64,000 nucleotides of DNA from Acetivibrio straminisolvens JCM 21531 (lineage in GTDB: Bacteria > Bacillota > Clostridia > Acetivibrionales > Acetivibrionaceae): assembly GCF_000521465.1 (NCBI RefSeq), contig NZ_BAVR01000015.1, forward strand, positions 1-64,000, read 5' to 3'. The number at the start of each line of letters is the position of its first letter. Position 1 is the first letter of the stretch. The notes beneath the pieces were generated by a model that worked only from the letters and a program-made list of their open reading frames with translations, did no database searches and was not told the origin of the DNA. Shown here one piece after another: positions 31,264 through 41,397 of this stretch. The position numbers were made by a program, and so were the translations under genes.

Positions 31264-32654
31264 ATGAGCTACGATTTAATCGTTATTGGAGGAGGTCCGG
31301 CTGGGTACTGGGCTGCAAGAAGAGCTTCAGACGAAAATCTAAGGACATTGTTGATTGAAAAGAAATCAATCGGAGGAACATGCTTAAACGAGGGGTGTAT
31401 ACCTTCAAAGGTGTTGCTTAATTCTGCCAAGTTGTTTACGTCTGTAAAAGAAGGTGCAAAATTCGGGGTTGTGGCAGATAATGTTAAATTTGAACCGGAA
31501 ACTGTGATTGAAAGAAAAAACAGAATTGTAAAGAAGCTCTCCGGGGGGATATTGAACCAGCTCAAATCCCGCGGTACTGAAATAATTTATGGGAAAGCAA
31601 AAATTATCGGCAAGATGGACGGAGTATTTGAGTTAACGGTTAATGATACTGTTGTCAGAGGGAAAAATCTTCTGATAGCTACCGGATCAAAACCTAAAAT
31701 TCCTGTAATAGATGGAATTATGGAGGGTCTCGAGAACGGATATGTTTTAACAAACAGTGAGTTTCTCGATTTAAAATCACTGCCTGCTTCTCTCGTTATA
31801 CTGGGAGCCGGTGCCGTTGGGCTGGAGACGGCCTCTTACTACTCAATGCTGGGATGTAAGGTAACTGTATTGGAAATGAGTGATCGGATAGCTTTAAATA
31901 CCGGCAGAGGATTTGCAGAGAACTTGATGAAAATATTCAGGAAGAAAGGTATAGATTTTTATTTTAACAGCAGTATATTAAATATTTCTCACGATTCGAT
32001 AACTTTTTATTCCAACGGGAGAGAATATGTACTGCATCCGGATTACGTACTTTTGTGTACAGGGAGAACACCTGTTGTTGACGAACTGGGCATTGAAAAT
32101 ATTGGGTTGACGCCGGAAAAAGACGGCATTAAAATCGATGAAACCTGTCAAACGAATATTTCGCGTGTTTATGCGGCCGGTGATGTGACGGGGGGATCCA
32201 TGCTGGCCCATACGGCATTCAGGCAGGCGGATGTATGTGTCAATAATATTTTGGGCAAAAAGGATGTTATGAGATATGACAACATTCCTTATGTAATATA
32301 TTCTTGTCCTGAAATTGCAGGAGTGGGAGAAACAGAAGAATCTGCTGCCGGAAAGGGCATTAATTATGAAAAACATACATTATCTTTGCAATACAGCGGC
32401 AGGTTTGTTGCGGAAAACGAGTCCGGCTTTGAATTGTGTGAGATATTGGTTGATAAAAACAGCCGCAGGTTGATAGGAGTTCATATTGCGGGAAGCTATG
32501 TATCGGAGATATATATGGTGCAGCTGTAATGATTGAAAGAAAAATGGAATTAAAGGACATCAAGGAAGTTGTTTTTCCTCATCCGAGCATATCGGAGATA
32601 ATCCGGGAAGGGATTTTCCAGATAGATTCGATTTTAGGAAGCGAAGGCGGTTAG
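31264..32654 (+). CDS. lpd: dihydrolipoyl dehydrogenase, E3 (frameshifted at 3' end)
   Basis: This flavoprotein reoxidises the E2 dihydrolipoyl group with NAD. Marks are the FAD motif GGGPAGYWAA, the redox pair in GGTCLNEGCIPSK, a second Rossmann motif (LGAGAVGLETA) and AAGDVTG. As read, it stops at 32529. One A added near 32510 restores the dimerisation domain with the catalytic HPSISE sequence and a stop at 32654, about 463 residues. It sits 5 bp before lipB. Confidence 0.9.
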
Positions 32655-32659
32655 AGTGG

Positions 32660-33325
32660 ATGTCAACCTGTAACTTAATACTGCCGGGATGCATGGAATA
32701 TTCCCGAGCATTGGAACTGCAGAAAAAACTTTTAAATATGAGATATGAGAATGCAATCAACGATACTTTGATTTTATTGGAACACTCGCATGTATATACT
32801 GTTGGAAGAAACGGAAATATCAAAAACCTTTTGGTAGATGAAAGTTTTCTTGACCAAAGAAGCATAAAGCTGTTTAAAATTACACGGGGGGGAGATATTA
32901 CGTATCATGGCCCCGGACAATTAGTGGGTTATCCGATAGTTGATCTCAATGGTTATGGAAGAAGTGTACATCGCTTTATGTCGATGATGGAAAACCTCTT
33001 TATTCGGCTGTTGAAAGAAGAGTTTGGTATATTAGCCGAAACTGACGAAAAATACCCGGGGATCTGGGTGAATAACAGCAAGTTGACTGCATTTGGATTT
33101 GGAGTTAAAAAGTGGATTACATATCACGGATTTGCCTTTAATGTGAATACTGACATGAGTTATTTTTCTAACATTATTCCTTGCGGAATAAAGGATAAGG
33201 GAGTAACATCGCTTGAAAACATTTTAAATCGAAGGGTGAATTTTGAAGATATTATGATGATGGTTTCGGATTATTTTAAAAAAATCTTTGGGTATAAGGA
33301 AATGTTGCAGGTGCGGTATGAGTAA
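32660..33325 (+). CDS. lipB: lipoyl(octanoyl) transferase
   Basis: LipB moves octanoyl from ACP to the lipoyl lysine of E2. The 221-residue protein has the signature RGGDITYHGPGQLVGYPI, the conserved lysine region SKLTAFGFG, TYHGFAFNV and the nucleophile cysteine in IIPCGI. The last codons overlap the lipA start (TATGAGTAA). The pathway needs octanoyl-ACP from elsewhere in the cell. Confidence 0.93.
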   Translation: MSTCNLILPGCMEYSRALELQKKLLNMRYENAINDTLILLEHSHVYTVGRNGNIKNLLVDESFLDQRSIKLFKITRGGDITYHGPGQLVGYPIVDLNGYGRSVHRFMSMMENLFIRLLKEEFGILAETDEKYPGIWVNNSKLTAFGFGVKKWITYHGFAFNVNTDMSYFSNIIPCGIKDKGVTSLENILNRRVNFEDIMMMVSDYFKKIFGYKEMLQVRYE

Positions 33326-34199
33326 ACCGGTATTTCCTGAATGGTTAAAGGTCAAGGTAAATATCAACGGTTTGAGAAAAATTAATTCGATAGTAAGCAA
33401 CTATTCTTTGCATACGGTATGTAACGAGGCGAGCTGTCCAAACATCGGAGAGTGCTTCGGAATCAATACAGCAACTTTTCTGATTCTTGGCAACCGTTGC
33501 ACAAGGAATTGTAAATTTTGCAGAATTATGAATGAGCAACCTTTACGGGTGGACGGGGATGAGCCGGAAAGAATTGCCGGAGCCGTTGTTGAACTTCGGC
33601 TCTCTCATGTGGTGGTAACCTCAGTCACACGGGACGATTTGGAAGACGGTGGAGCCTCCCATTTTTTCAAAACGGTGAAAGCGATACACAGACATTCAAA
33701 AATGACTTCCGTAGAAGTTTTGGTACCTGATTTCAATGGAAATGAAAAATCGCTGAATACGGTATTGGAAGCAAAGGTTGATGTTTTAGGCCATAATATT
33801 GAAACGGTTGCTTCGCTTTATGGAACTGTAAGACCCGGGGCAAATTATGAACGTTCTCTGAGTCTCTTGTCAAAAGCAAAAAAGACCGACAGTAATATAA
33901 TAACAAAATCAGGCTTTATGGTGGGGTTGGGTGAGACTGCGAATGAAGTGTTTGAGCTAATGAAAGACTTAAAAGATACAGGTTGCGATATACTGACCAT
34001 AGGGCAATATCTCAAACCGTCCCGAAAACACATGGATGTTGTTGAATACGTTCATCCCGATATCTTTAAAGAGTATAAGCAAAAAGCATATCAGATTGGA
34101 TTTAAGCATGTTGAATCCGGACCGCTGGTAAGAAGTTCATACCGTTCATCGGAAGCTTATAAAAGGTGCAGGCAACTAACGGTTAATCCGCATATGTAA
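33318..34199 (+). CDS. lipA: lipoyl synthase
   Basis: LipA inserts two sulfurs into octanoyl-E2. Both clusters are visible: the auxiliary CNEASCPNIGEC and the radical SAM CTRNCKFC, plus the C-terminal RSSYRSSEAY. The true start is ATG 33318 inside the lipB stop. Length is about 293 residues, normal for the family. The lipB-lipA pair directly after E3 makes the oxoacid dehydrogenase self-sufficient for lipoylation. Confidence 0.94.
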   Translation: MSKPVFPEWLKVKVNINGLRKINSIVSNYSLHTVCNEASCPNIGECFGINTATFLILGNRCTRNCKFCRIMNEQPLRVDGDEPERIAGAVVELRLSHVVVTSVTRDDLEDGGASHFFKTVKAIHRHSKMTSVEVLVPDFNGNEKSLNTVLEAKVDVLGHNIETVASLYGTVRPGANYERSLSLLSKAKKTDSNIITKSGFMVGLGETANEVFELMKDLKDTGCDILTIGQYLKPSRKHMDVVEYVHPDIFKEYKQKAYQIGFKHVESGPLVRSSYRSSEAYKRCRQLTVNPHM

Positions 34200-34237
34200 T
34201 TGAGGAAAAGTTTATCCATACTTAACATATGAGATTG

Positions 34238-34270
34238 CAAACCGTGGTTTTGCCTGCGGTTTATTTTATA
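34238..34270 (+). terminator. likely terminator of the biosynthetic operon
   Basis: A stem AAACCG/CGGTTT (34239-34244 with 34257-34262), extended by a partial inner GG/CC pairing, is followed by a T-rich tract. It lies 40 bp after lipA, at the end of the long plus-strand gene series, and overlaps the stop of the convergent minus-strand gene. Confidence 0.5.
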
Positions 34271-35913
34271 AGTGTAATTGCGAATATATGGATGTTGCGG
34301 CGATTGCACAACCTTATTTTGTTTATCTCATTTCCGCCGAGATTATACTCGTACTGAAATATTTTTGCATTAAAGTGCAATTGCTTTGTTGTACCATCTT
34401 TGCGTTGATATGCTTCTCCGCTCCAAAACTGTTTTTCTCCGTATAAGGCAAACTGATAAAAATCCGATATGGATATTTCAACTTCACTTACCACGTTGTC
34501 GTCCATGAGAAATTCTATTTTCTCACTATAGCTTCCGTACTCGGAACAAGCCAGCATAAAAAACTCCGTATACTTTCCTTTTGGTATCTCGATCTCCTGG
34601 CCTTGGCAGGATATATTGTCACAGTCACCGGTCTTTGCTTTGCGTGCCATCTGAAATAGTTCACTGGAATTTAAACGTTTGTGCAATAGATCATCGTCCA
34701 GAAAATAGATTCCGTTTCCTGTCAAATCGGCAATGTCTCCGTCAGTATTGTTCAAAGCAAACCCTACATTGTTGAAATATTTGCTTAAATCTACTTTTTC
34801 GATGGTTTTCAGGCTGTTATAATATTTTTGGTTATACTCGTTCACCTTTTTCAAGAAATCAAGGAGCTTTAAATTATTTTCTTTTTCTTTTTGAGCATAC
34901 TGTTCTTTTTCTTTTTGGGTAAAACACCTTTTTGTCAATGCCTTCTGATATAATCTGTAAAAACGGTTTTCTCTTGAAGTAATGTAATCATTACGCAGGG
35001 CAATATATTCATCTTCTTGAAAGATATAGTTCTTTTGATTATCCAAACACTGTTCCAGAGCCAGAAACAATCCCTTCACATTACCGATAAACTGCCTGGC
35101 GTAGAATTCCGGAAAAGTTGATATACTTTCGCTTAATTCCTGCAGGTTATCCATGATTTTTAGAAAATTGCTGTCATATTGCATCATATCCGATATAAAA
35201 TAGCTGATTATCTGCTGAAATGTAATATGAGTGTTTTCATCGCTTTCAAGGGTAAAAAAGCCGTCAAAACAATCTTTCATGTATTTTTCGGCTTTTCCGG
35301 TATAATTGCTTTCCCACATGGTTGTAAGCATGTCTTCCGTTACTCTGATCGGAAACAGAACATCTGCATCATTATCAAGTAATTCCGTTCCACGCAAAAA
35401 TGCACTGTCTCTGATACGGAATGTATTATTTTCCGAATTCCATGCGTCTATTACCAGAAGATGCAGTTGTTCTCCTTCTTCTGCCTTATAATAAATATTA
35501 TAAAACAGAGAACTGTATTTCGTATAAACCAGTACAGGTTTTTTTCTTTTCATACATGCTTTCAGTTTCTGTATCATTTCTACCTTGTCGGATGCACGAT
35601 GCCTTTCCAATCTAAGCCCCAGGCGTCTAAAAACATTATCGCTTCTGTTGGCAAAGGAGTCTAAGAACTCCTGATCGGGTATGGTTTCCTTCTTTGACCA
35701 GTTTTTTTCGACGGCTGACAGGATACCGAAATAATAATAAAAGTTTTTGTCATAATACCCTGCAGCCGCTGCCATTGGTATGTCAACACAGTCGAACATT
35801 TCCCTGGTGAATCCATCTTTATACATGTCAATATCCAACGAAACAAACACAGGTGAATCTCCTTTCCGTAAAACCTTTTTTGTATTAATAATTGAAATCA
35901 ACATTTGCCTCAT
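34261..35913 (-). CDS. BtrH-like (C39-fold) protein with C-terminal beta domain
   Basis: A 550-residue protein convergent to the biosynthetic genes. The N-terminal 200 residues show a Cys (DCVDIPMAAAAGYY), then His and Asp positions (LHLLVIDAWN ... FRIRDSAF), as in BtrH-type and C39 cysteine-peptidase folds. BtrH of butirosin biosynthesis moves an acyl group from an ACP to its acceptor, so an acyl-ACP transferase role would fit the two ACP genes. The middle is a long Lys/Glu helical segment and the C-terminus a beta-rich domain. Family assignment is by motif memory only. Confidence 0.5.
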   Translation of the reverse strand: MRQMLISIINTKKVLRKGDSPVFVSLDIDMYKDGFTREMFDCVDIPMAAAAGYYDKNFYYYFGILSAVEKNWSKKETIPDQEFLDSFANRSDNVFRRLGLRLERHRASDKVEMIQKLKACMKRKKPVLVYTKYSSLFYNIYYKAEEGEQLHLLVIDAWNSENNTFRIRDSAFLRGTELLDNDADVLFPIRVTEDMLTTMWESNYTGKAEKYMKDCFDGFFTLESDENTHITFQQIISYFISDMMQYDSNFLKIMDNLQELSESISTFPEFYARQFIGNVKGLFLALEQCLDNQKNYIFQEDEYIALRNDYITSRENRFYRLYQKALTKRCFTQKEKEQYAQKEKENNLKLLDFLKKVNEYNQKYYNSLKTIEKVDLSKYFNNVGFALNNTDGDIADLTGNGIYFLDDDLLHKRLNSSELFQMARKAKTGDCDNISCQGQEIEIPKGKYTEFFMLACSEYGSYSEKIEFLMDDNVVSEVEISISDFYQFALYGEKQFWSGEAYQRKDGTTKQLHFNAKIFQYEYNLGGNEINKIRLCNRRNIHIFAITLIK

Positions 35914-36794
35914 TATTGTATTTGTGACGGCAACACAATTTTTTTACAATTCCTCTTAACTGTTTTAAAGTTGCGAAGGGCTTTTTCATACTCGGACTCA
36001 TTCCTTTCGACGTGCTGTTTATGTAAAATGAAACTGACATCGAAAATTTATCAATTCATTTATTATTATAATATACTTGTGATTAGTAAAACAAGCTAAG
36101 ATATCAAACAGAGAACCGTCCGAAACCGCTGATTATATAATAAAATTTCAAAAATTATATGCTAAAATGAATAAATAAAGCATTTATTAATGAACTACTC
36201 GAAAAATCCTATTGTGAATATTACGGCAGACCTGTAAAAGTGCCGTAACATATGTTAAGACTTTTAATCCTTCGGTATTTATACAATTTAATCTATGAAC
36301 GCATAAAAAAGAGACTTTATTAAACCTTGCTTGCATGTGGTTTCTTTGAATCAATCCTGAAGAATCGGAAAACAATTCTATGACAATTATGGGGGATACA
36401 AATCAGAGAGTAAATTCCCATAGGGGTATAGATTGCTGGGAAGAGTTAATTAACCACATTTATCATGATTTATGGCCTCAATATTTTGAAATCTTCGGAT
36501 GAAAACTTTAGTGATACCGGCTTTGATTTAAAGATTTTGCACACGGCAATAACCAGACCCATGCATTATTTGCACGGTCTCTATAAAGGTAATATAGCTT
36601 CTCATTTGAAGGAATTTGCTTAGTAAATAAAAACTAGTGATATTGTTTTTGGAGTTTTGTTAAATATATTTATCAGTGATGTTTCACTACTTTTGAAAAG
36701 TCAAAAAGGTTATATTATAATAGGAATGCTTATTAAAATATAGATTTTAATAAGCAAAATATATCCGATAATTACTAATGGGGGAATTTAGCCA
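35914..36794. other. 880-bp gene-poor region
   Basis: No convincing complete gene is present. Around 36380-36625 short open stretches in two frames (HIYHDLWPQYFEIFG, then DLKILHTAITRPMHYLHGLY) look like a decayed or frameshifted small coding sequence. I cannot name it. The rest is AT-rich and holds the promoters for the flanking divergent genes, not individually identified. Confidence 0.4.
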
Positions 36795-37631
36795 GTGCTT
36801 GAGATAATAAGCTGCAGCAGAAGAACGGATATTCCTGCCTTTTATTATGACTGGCTGCAAGAATGTCTAAAAAATAAATATGTTATGGTAAAAAATCCTT
36901 ACAATAAATCCACATACATGGTGGATTTGTCTTGTGAAAAAGTGCACTCAATTTGCTTGTGGTCCAAGTCCTTTGCCAATGTACTAAAAGACCCGAAATA
37001 TTTGTCGCTGTACAATCTCTATTTTCAGTTTACAATCACGGGGTATTCAAAGCTTTTAGAGCCAAATGTTGTTGACACAAATGAAGCGGTCAGACAGATG
37101 GAGCAACTGGCACGAAAGTACTCACCGCAGCAAATTAACTGGAGATTTGACCCTATTGTTTTTAGCTTAAAAGGAGAGAAAGAACCGGTACCGGAAAACT
37201 TTGAAAGAGCGAGGCTAAAGGTGTTTGAGGCTCTATGCAAAGATATTTCGTCTTTTGGAGTAAATCGCTGTACCATAAGCTTTCTTTGTTTGTATAAAAA
37301 AGTGGAGCAGAGAATGAAAAAATGCAATTTTACTTTTTCTCATCCTTCACAAAAAAAGCAAATTGAGTTTGTAAGTCAATTAGTTGAGATTGCTGATAAG
37401 TATGGGGTTACTATATATACATGCAGCAGTCCGGCTATTGAGTCAATACCCGGAGTAAAAAAGGGACATTGTATAGATGGAGCTTACCTTGAGGAATTGT
37501 TTGGAAAGAGAGCTTCGCGGGCAAAGGACTCGGGGCAGAGGAAAGAATGCGGATGCACCAGGTCAAAAGACATAGGAGGCTATGATGAACAGAGCTGCAA
37601 ACATGGGTGCCTGTATTGCTATGCAAGATAG
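36795..37631 (+). CDS. DUF1848 family Fe-S protein
   Basis: A 278-residue protein opening with ISCSRRTDIPAFY, the hallmark of DUF1848. The cysteine motif C268-x3-C272-x2-C275 is at the extreme C-terminus, an inverted position compared with normal radical SAM enzymes, together with upstream CGC. It probably binds a [4Fe-4S] cluster. The start is GTG behind GGGGGA. No operon partner is evident and the activity is unknown. Confidence 0.85.
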   Translation: MLEIISCSRRTDIPAFYYDWLQECLKNKYVMVKNPYNKSTYMVDLSCEKVHSICLWSKSFANVLKDPKYLSLYNLYFQFTITGYSKLLEPNVVDTNEAVRQMEQLARKYSPQQINWRFDPIVFSLKGEKEPVPENFERARLKVFEALCKDISSFGVNRCTISFLCLYKKVEQRMKKCNFTFSHPSQKKQIEFVSQLVEIADKYGVTIYTCSSPAIESIPGVKKGHCIDGAYLEELFGKRASRAKDSGQRKECGCTRSKDIGGYDEQSCKHGCLYCYAR

Positions 37632-37720
37632 TTGAATTGGGATGTTGATTTGCTCATATAAAATGTATAAAATTGATATATAATATTTTTGCAAATATCC
37701 TTTGTTCTGTATTTATTACC

Positions 37721-37740
37721 CATTGCCATGAATGGCAATG
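37721..37740. repeat. perfect 9-bp inverted repeat
   Basis: CATTGCCAT and ATGGCAATG flank a 2-nt centre, about 110 bp upstream of the methyltransferase gene. No T-run follows, so it looks more like an operator for a dimeric regulator than a terminator. The regulator is unknown. Confidence 0.45.
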
Positions 37741-37847
37741 GAGGATTTGAACTTCGAAAATATTTTGAAAATTTCCGGCTAATGAAAAGTGAATAAATGC
37801 CGGTTGACGACTGGCGTTAATGTTTTCTTACAGGGAGAGAGATTTAT

Positions 37848-38602
37848 ATGAGTGAAAAATACACAGAAATAAATTCTAAAGTTATTGATAAATGGGTGGA
37901 AGAAGGTTGGGAATGGGGGCAGCCCGTTAGTCATGAGATGTTTGAAAAGGCAAAGAACAATGATTGGTATGTGCTGTTAACCCCAACAAAACCTGTACCA
38001 AAGGACTGGTTTTGCGAAATAAAGAATGCTGAAATTTTGGGTTTGGCATGTGGCGGCGGACAGCAAATGCTATATTTGCAGCATTGGGTGCAAAATGTAC
38101 GGTACTGGATTATTCGGAAAAGCAATTGCTTAAAGAAAAAGAGGTTGCCCAAAGAGAAAATTATGAGATTAGGATAGTTAAAGAAGATATGTCAAATCCT
38201 TTGCCTTTTGAAGATGAATCTTTTGACTTGATTTTTCATCCTGTTTCCAATTGCTATATCGAAGACGTTTATTCTGTTTGGAAAGAATGCTACAGGGTAT
38301 TGAGAAAAGGCGGAATTCTATTGGCCGGATTAGATAACGGCATTAATTATGCTTTCGACGATGAGCAAAAAATGTTGGTTCGCAAATTGCCGTTTAATCC
38401 GTTGAAAGATGGGCAATTGTACCGGGAGTCAATAAAAAATAATTGGGGAATCCAGTTCTCCCACACCATAGAAGAGCAAATTGGAGGACAATTAAGAGCA
38501 GGGTTTGTTCTTACGGATATATATCAAGATACAAACGGAGAAGGCAGGCTTCATGAATTCAATGTGCCATCTTTTTTTGCAACAAGAGCAATCAAAAAGT
38601 AA
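37848..38602 (+). CDS. class I SAM-dependent methyltransferase (frameshifted)
   Basis: About 252 residues after one C is restored near 38069 (ATG CCT ATA TTT). The SAM motif is LGLACGGGQQM, followed by TVLDYS, EDMSNPLPFEDESFD and the post-III motif YRVLRKGG. It belongs to the methyltransferase type 11 group often seen in clostridia. The substrate is unknown. A VOC-family gene follows. Confidence 0.8.
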
Positions 38603-38675
38603 GTAGCAACTTGAACACCGGTAGGAAAATTTGAAGTAGAAAATATATAGTTTATCGGGAGAGGATGGGTTTGTA

Positions 38676-39122
38676 ATGGTTGGAGTAGAAATTGATATGA
38701 TTGTGGCAGACAGTTTGAAAGCACTGGAATTGTACGAAAAAATATTTGATATTCAGCGCGTTGAGGTATCCAATCTTCCCAAAGGTGAAAATGAAGTTGT
38801 TTTTACTTTGTATGGAGCACGTTTTCACATGCTGGATGAAAATCCTGAATTCGGGTTAAAAGCACCGGACCCTGATAAACCCAATACAATTTGGTTTAAT
38901 ATAGCTGTCCCAGACATTAAGGAAACATTTGTAAAAGCGATAAACGCGGGGTGTACAGAGATACAGCCGGTGACCGAAATGCCTGATTACGGATTGTCAA
39001 ATGCCATATTTTCCGACCCCTTCGGTTATCAATGGATGCTGCATCAAATACATAGGGAAGTAAGCCATGAAGAACGCATTCGGCTTTGGGAGAATTCTCG
39101 TGAAGAAAAAAATGAACATTAA
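38676..39122 (+). CDS. VOC superfamily (glyoxalase/PhnB-like) protein
   Basis: A 148-residue protein with paired beta-alpha-beta-beta-beta modules (EIDMIVADSLKALELYEKIFD ... WFNIAVPDI) and the PhnB-type ending SDPFGYQWMLHQIHR. Members include glyoxalases, demethylase-like and antibiotic-resistance proteins. Context does not tell which. Confidence 0.8.
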   Translation: MVGVEIDMIVADSLKALELYEKIFDIQRVEVSNLPKGENEVVFTLYGARFHMLDENPEFGLKAPDPDKPNTIWFNIAVPDIKETFVKAINAGCTEIQPVTEMPDYGLSNAIFSDPFGYQWMLHQIHREVSHEERIRLWENSREEKNEH

Positions 39123-39143
39123 AAAAGATGAGAAGTATGTTAA

Positions 39144-39182
39144 TAAGCAGGAGATATGAATCTTCGATAAGCTCCTGCTTAA
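39144..39182 (+). terminator. hairpin after the VOC gene
   Basis: TAAGCAGGAG and CTCCTGCTTA form a perfect 10-bp stem around an 18-nt loop, just after the VOC gene. No clear T-run follows, so it may be a weak terminator or an RNA-stabilising hairpin. Confidence 0.45.
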
Positions 39183-39306
39183 ATTATATATGAATTTGTT
39201 TACATTTTATATTTAAAAGAGGAATTTTGCACTTGTTTATAGAATAATTCTATTAAAGCACGGAATAATTAACTACAAAATATTTGCATAAGGGGTTATT
39301 GGAAGT

Positions 39307-40977
39307 ATGAAAGAGAACAATTTGAATATGATTAAAGTAGTGTTTCCGGATAATAGTGAAAGAGAAGTGTATGAAGGAATATCTTTGCAGGAATTGAGTG
39401 AAAAGTGCAAAAAAGAATATAAATCAACCATTGTAGCAGCAAAGGTTAACAACGACATAAAGGAATTAAGCTATCGTCTTTATGACAGTTGCCGGGTGGA
39501 GTTTATCGACCTTACGTATGAAGATGGAATGAGGATATATAAAAGGAGTCTTAGCTTTATTCTCATTAAGGCTGTAAATGATCTTTTTCCCGATAGAAAG
39601 GTTGTGATATGTCATTCCATCAGCAAGGGGATTTACTGTGAGGTTAAAGGCGATAAGCCTCTTACTGTTGAAGAAGTAGACATGATAAAAAATAGAATGA
39701 TAGAACTTGTTAACTTAAAGATTCCTTTCATAAAGAAAATAATGTCCCTTGATGAGGCGCGGGAAGTCTTCAGGAAAATCGGAAGGATGGACAGATTCCG
39801 TTTTATAGAGCATAGAAAAAAGCCCTATGTAACTTTGTACGAATGCGATGGGTTTGAAGACTATTTTTACGGATATATGGTGCCTCATACGGGTTATTTG
39901 GATAGATTTGATTTAAAATACTACCATCCGGGCTTGATATTGATGAGTCCGGAAAAAACCAATCCGGACAAAATACCGGAGTACAAAGAACAAAAGAAGC
40001 TTTTCAGCATCTTTTCTGAGTACAAGAAATGGGGAAAAATACTTGGCGTTGAAGATGTGGGGGCTCTGAATGATATTGTCAAGGAAGGCAAAATAAATGA
40101 GCTTATAAGAGTTGCAGAAGCCTTGCATGAGAAGAAAATTGCGCAGATTGCGGATATGATAGCCTTTAATGAGCATAAGAAAAAAGTTGTTCTGATTGCC
40201 GGTCCTTCTTCATCGGGAAAGACCACCTTTGCCCATAGACTTTCAATACAGCTTAGGGTAAACGCTTGAGGCCTGTTACCATATCCTTGGATGATTATTT
40301 CGTCAACAGGGAGCTTACTCCCAAGGATGAAAACGGAGAATACGATTTTGAGGCTTTAGAGGCTATAGATATCAAGCTCTTCAACCAGCATCTTGCTGAG
40401 TTGACAGCGGGAAAGGAAGTTGACGTTCCGATTTTCAATTTTCCTAACGGCTGTAGAGAAAGCTTTTGCAGAAAGCTTAAAATCGATGAGGACCAGATAA
40501 TCATAATTGAGGGAATACACGGTTGAATGAAAAATTGACAGCTTCAATTGCAAAGGAGAGCAAATTCAAGATATATGTAAGCGCACTTACATCGATGAAT
40601 ATAGATGAACACAATCGCATACCTACTACGGATACAAGAATTATTAGAAGAATCGTGAGGGACTTCCAATTTAGGGGTTGCAGTGCGGCAAACACTATAA
40701 ACCGCTGGCCTTCGGTAAGAAGAGGTGAAGAAAGAAACATATTCCCGTTCCAGGAAGAGGCGGATGTAATGTTCAATTCGGCACTTATGTTTGAACTGGG
40801 AGTCTTAAAGACGTATGCCGAACCGCTGCTCATGGAAATTGATTCTTCTGAGCCTGAATACTCCGAGGCAAGAAGACTTATAGAGTTTTTGAGTAATTTC
40901 TTGTCCATAGACACAAAAGAGATTCCACCAACTCAATAATACGGGAGTTTATCGGCGGAAGTTGCTTTTATCACTAA
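39307..40977 (+). CDS. TGS-domain uridine kinase/phosphoribulokinase-like protein (three frameshifts)
   Basis: A protein of about 557 residues with an N-terminal TGS/ThrRS-like region (VVFPDNSEREVYEG ... FDLKYYHPGLIL) and a C-terminal P-loop kinase (IAGPSSSGKTTFAHRL, SLDDYF, IIIEGIHG). Single missing bases near 40267 (G), 40522 (T) and 40928 (C) break it. This fusion family is widespread in Firmicutes and annotated as uridine kinase-like, but its substrate is not established. It has its own promoter region and precedes the DRTGG operon. Confidence 0.85.
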
Positions 40978-41043
40978 TAATATTACTGTGCAAATTATTA
41001 ATGGGTTTTGGTCGATATAAAATGTAAAGGTTAAGGTGTGTGT

Positions 41044-41397
41044 ATGAAGGCTAGAGAGATTTTGGAAATTCTGAATGCAGAGCTTTTAACAGGAGCTGAA
41101 AATCTTGATATGGAGTTTAATGCAGCTTGCGGCTCGGACCTTATGAGTGATGTTATGGCTTATGTCAAAGAAAATGTAGTTTTATTGACGGGGCTTGTGA
41201 ACCCTCAAGTAGTCAGGACTGCTGAAATGATGGATATAAAGCTGATAGTTTTTATCAGAGGAAAAAGGCCTGAAGGAAAGATTATAGAAATGGCAAGAGA
41301 AAAAGGCATAGCCGTCATGACCACAAATGACCCAATGTTTATTGCGTGCGGAAAGTTGTATAGTGCAGGTATAACAGAAAGAGGTGTTTGGGATTGA
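41044..41397 (+). CDS. DRTGG-domain protein 1
   Basis: About 117 residues; the fold resembles the DRTGG domain found in HPr kinase N-termini and phosphotransacetylases (MAYVKENVVLLTGLVNPQVVRTAEM, IAVMTTNDPMFIACGKL). No catalytic residues are apparent, so a ligand-sensing role is likely. It heads the putative sensory hydrogenase operon, and its stop overlaps the next start. Confidence 0.72.
   Translation: MKAREILEILNAELLTGAENLDMEFNAACGSDLMSDVMAYVKENVVLLTGLVNPQVVRTAEMMDIKLIVFIRGKRPEGKIIEMAREKGIAVMTTNDPMFIACGKLYSAGITERGVWD

Noticed and set aside
36380-36625. Small gene in the gene-poor region
   Set aside because: Two short frames could be joined by an indel, but no start with a ribosome site or recognisable family was found, so it is only mentioned in the region note.
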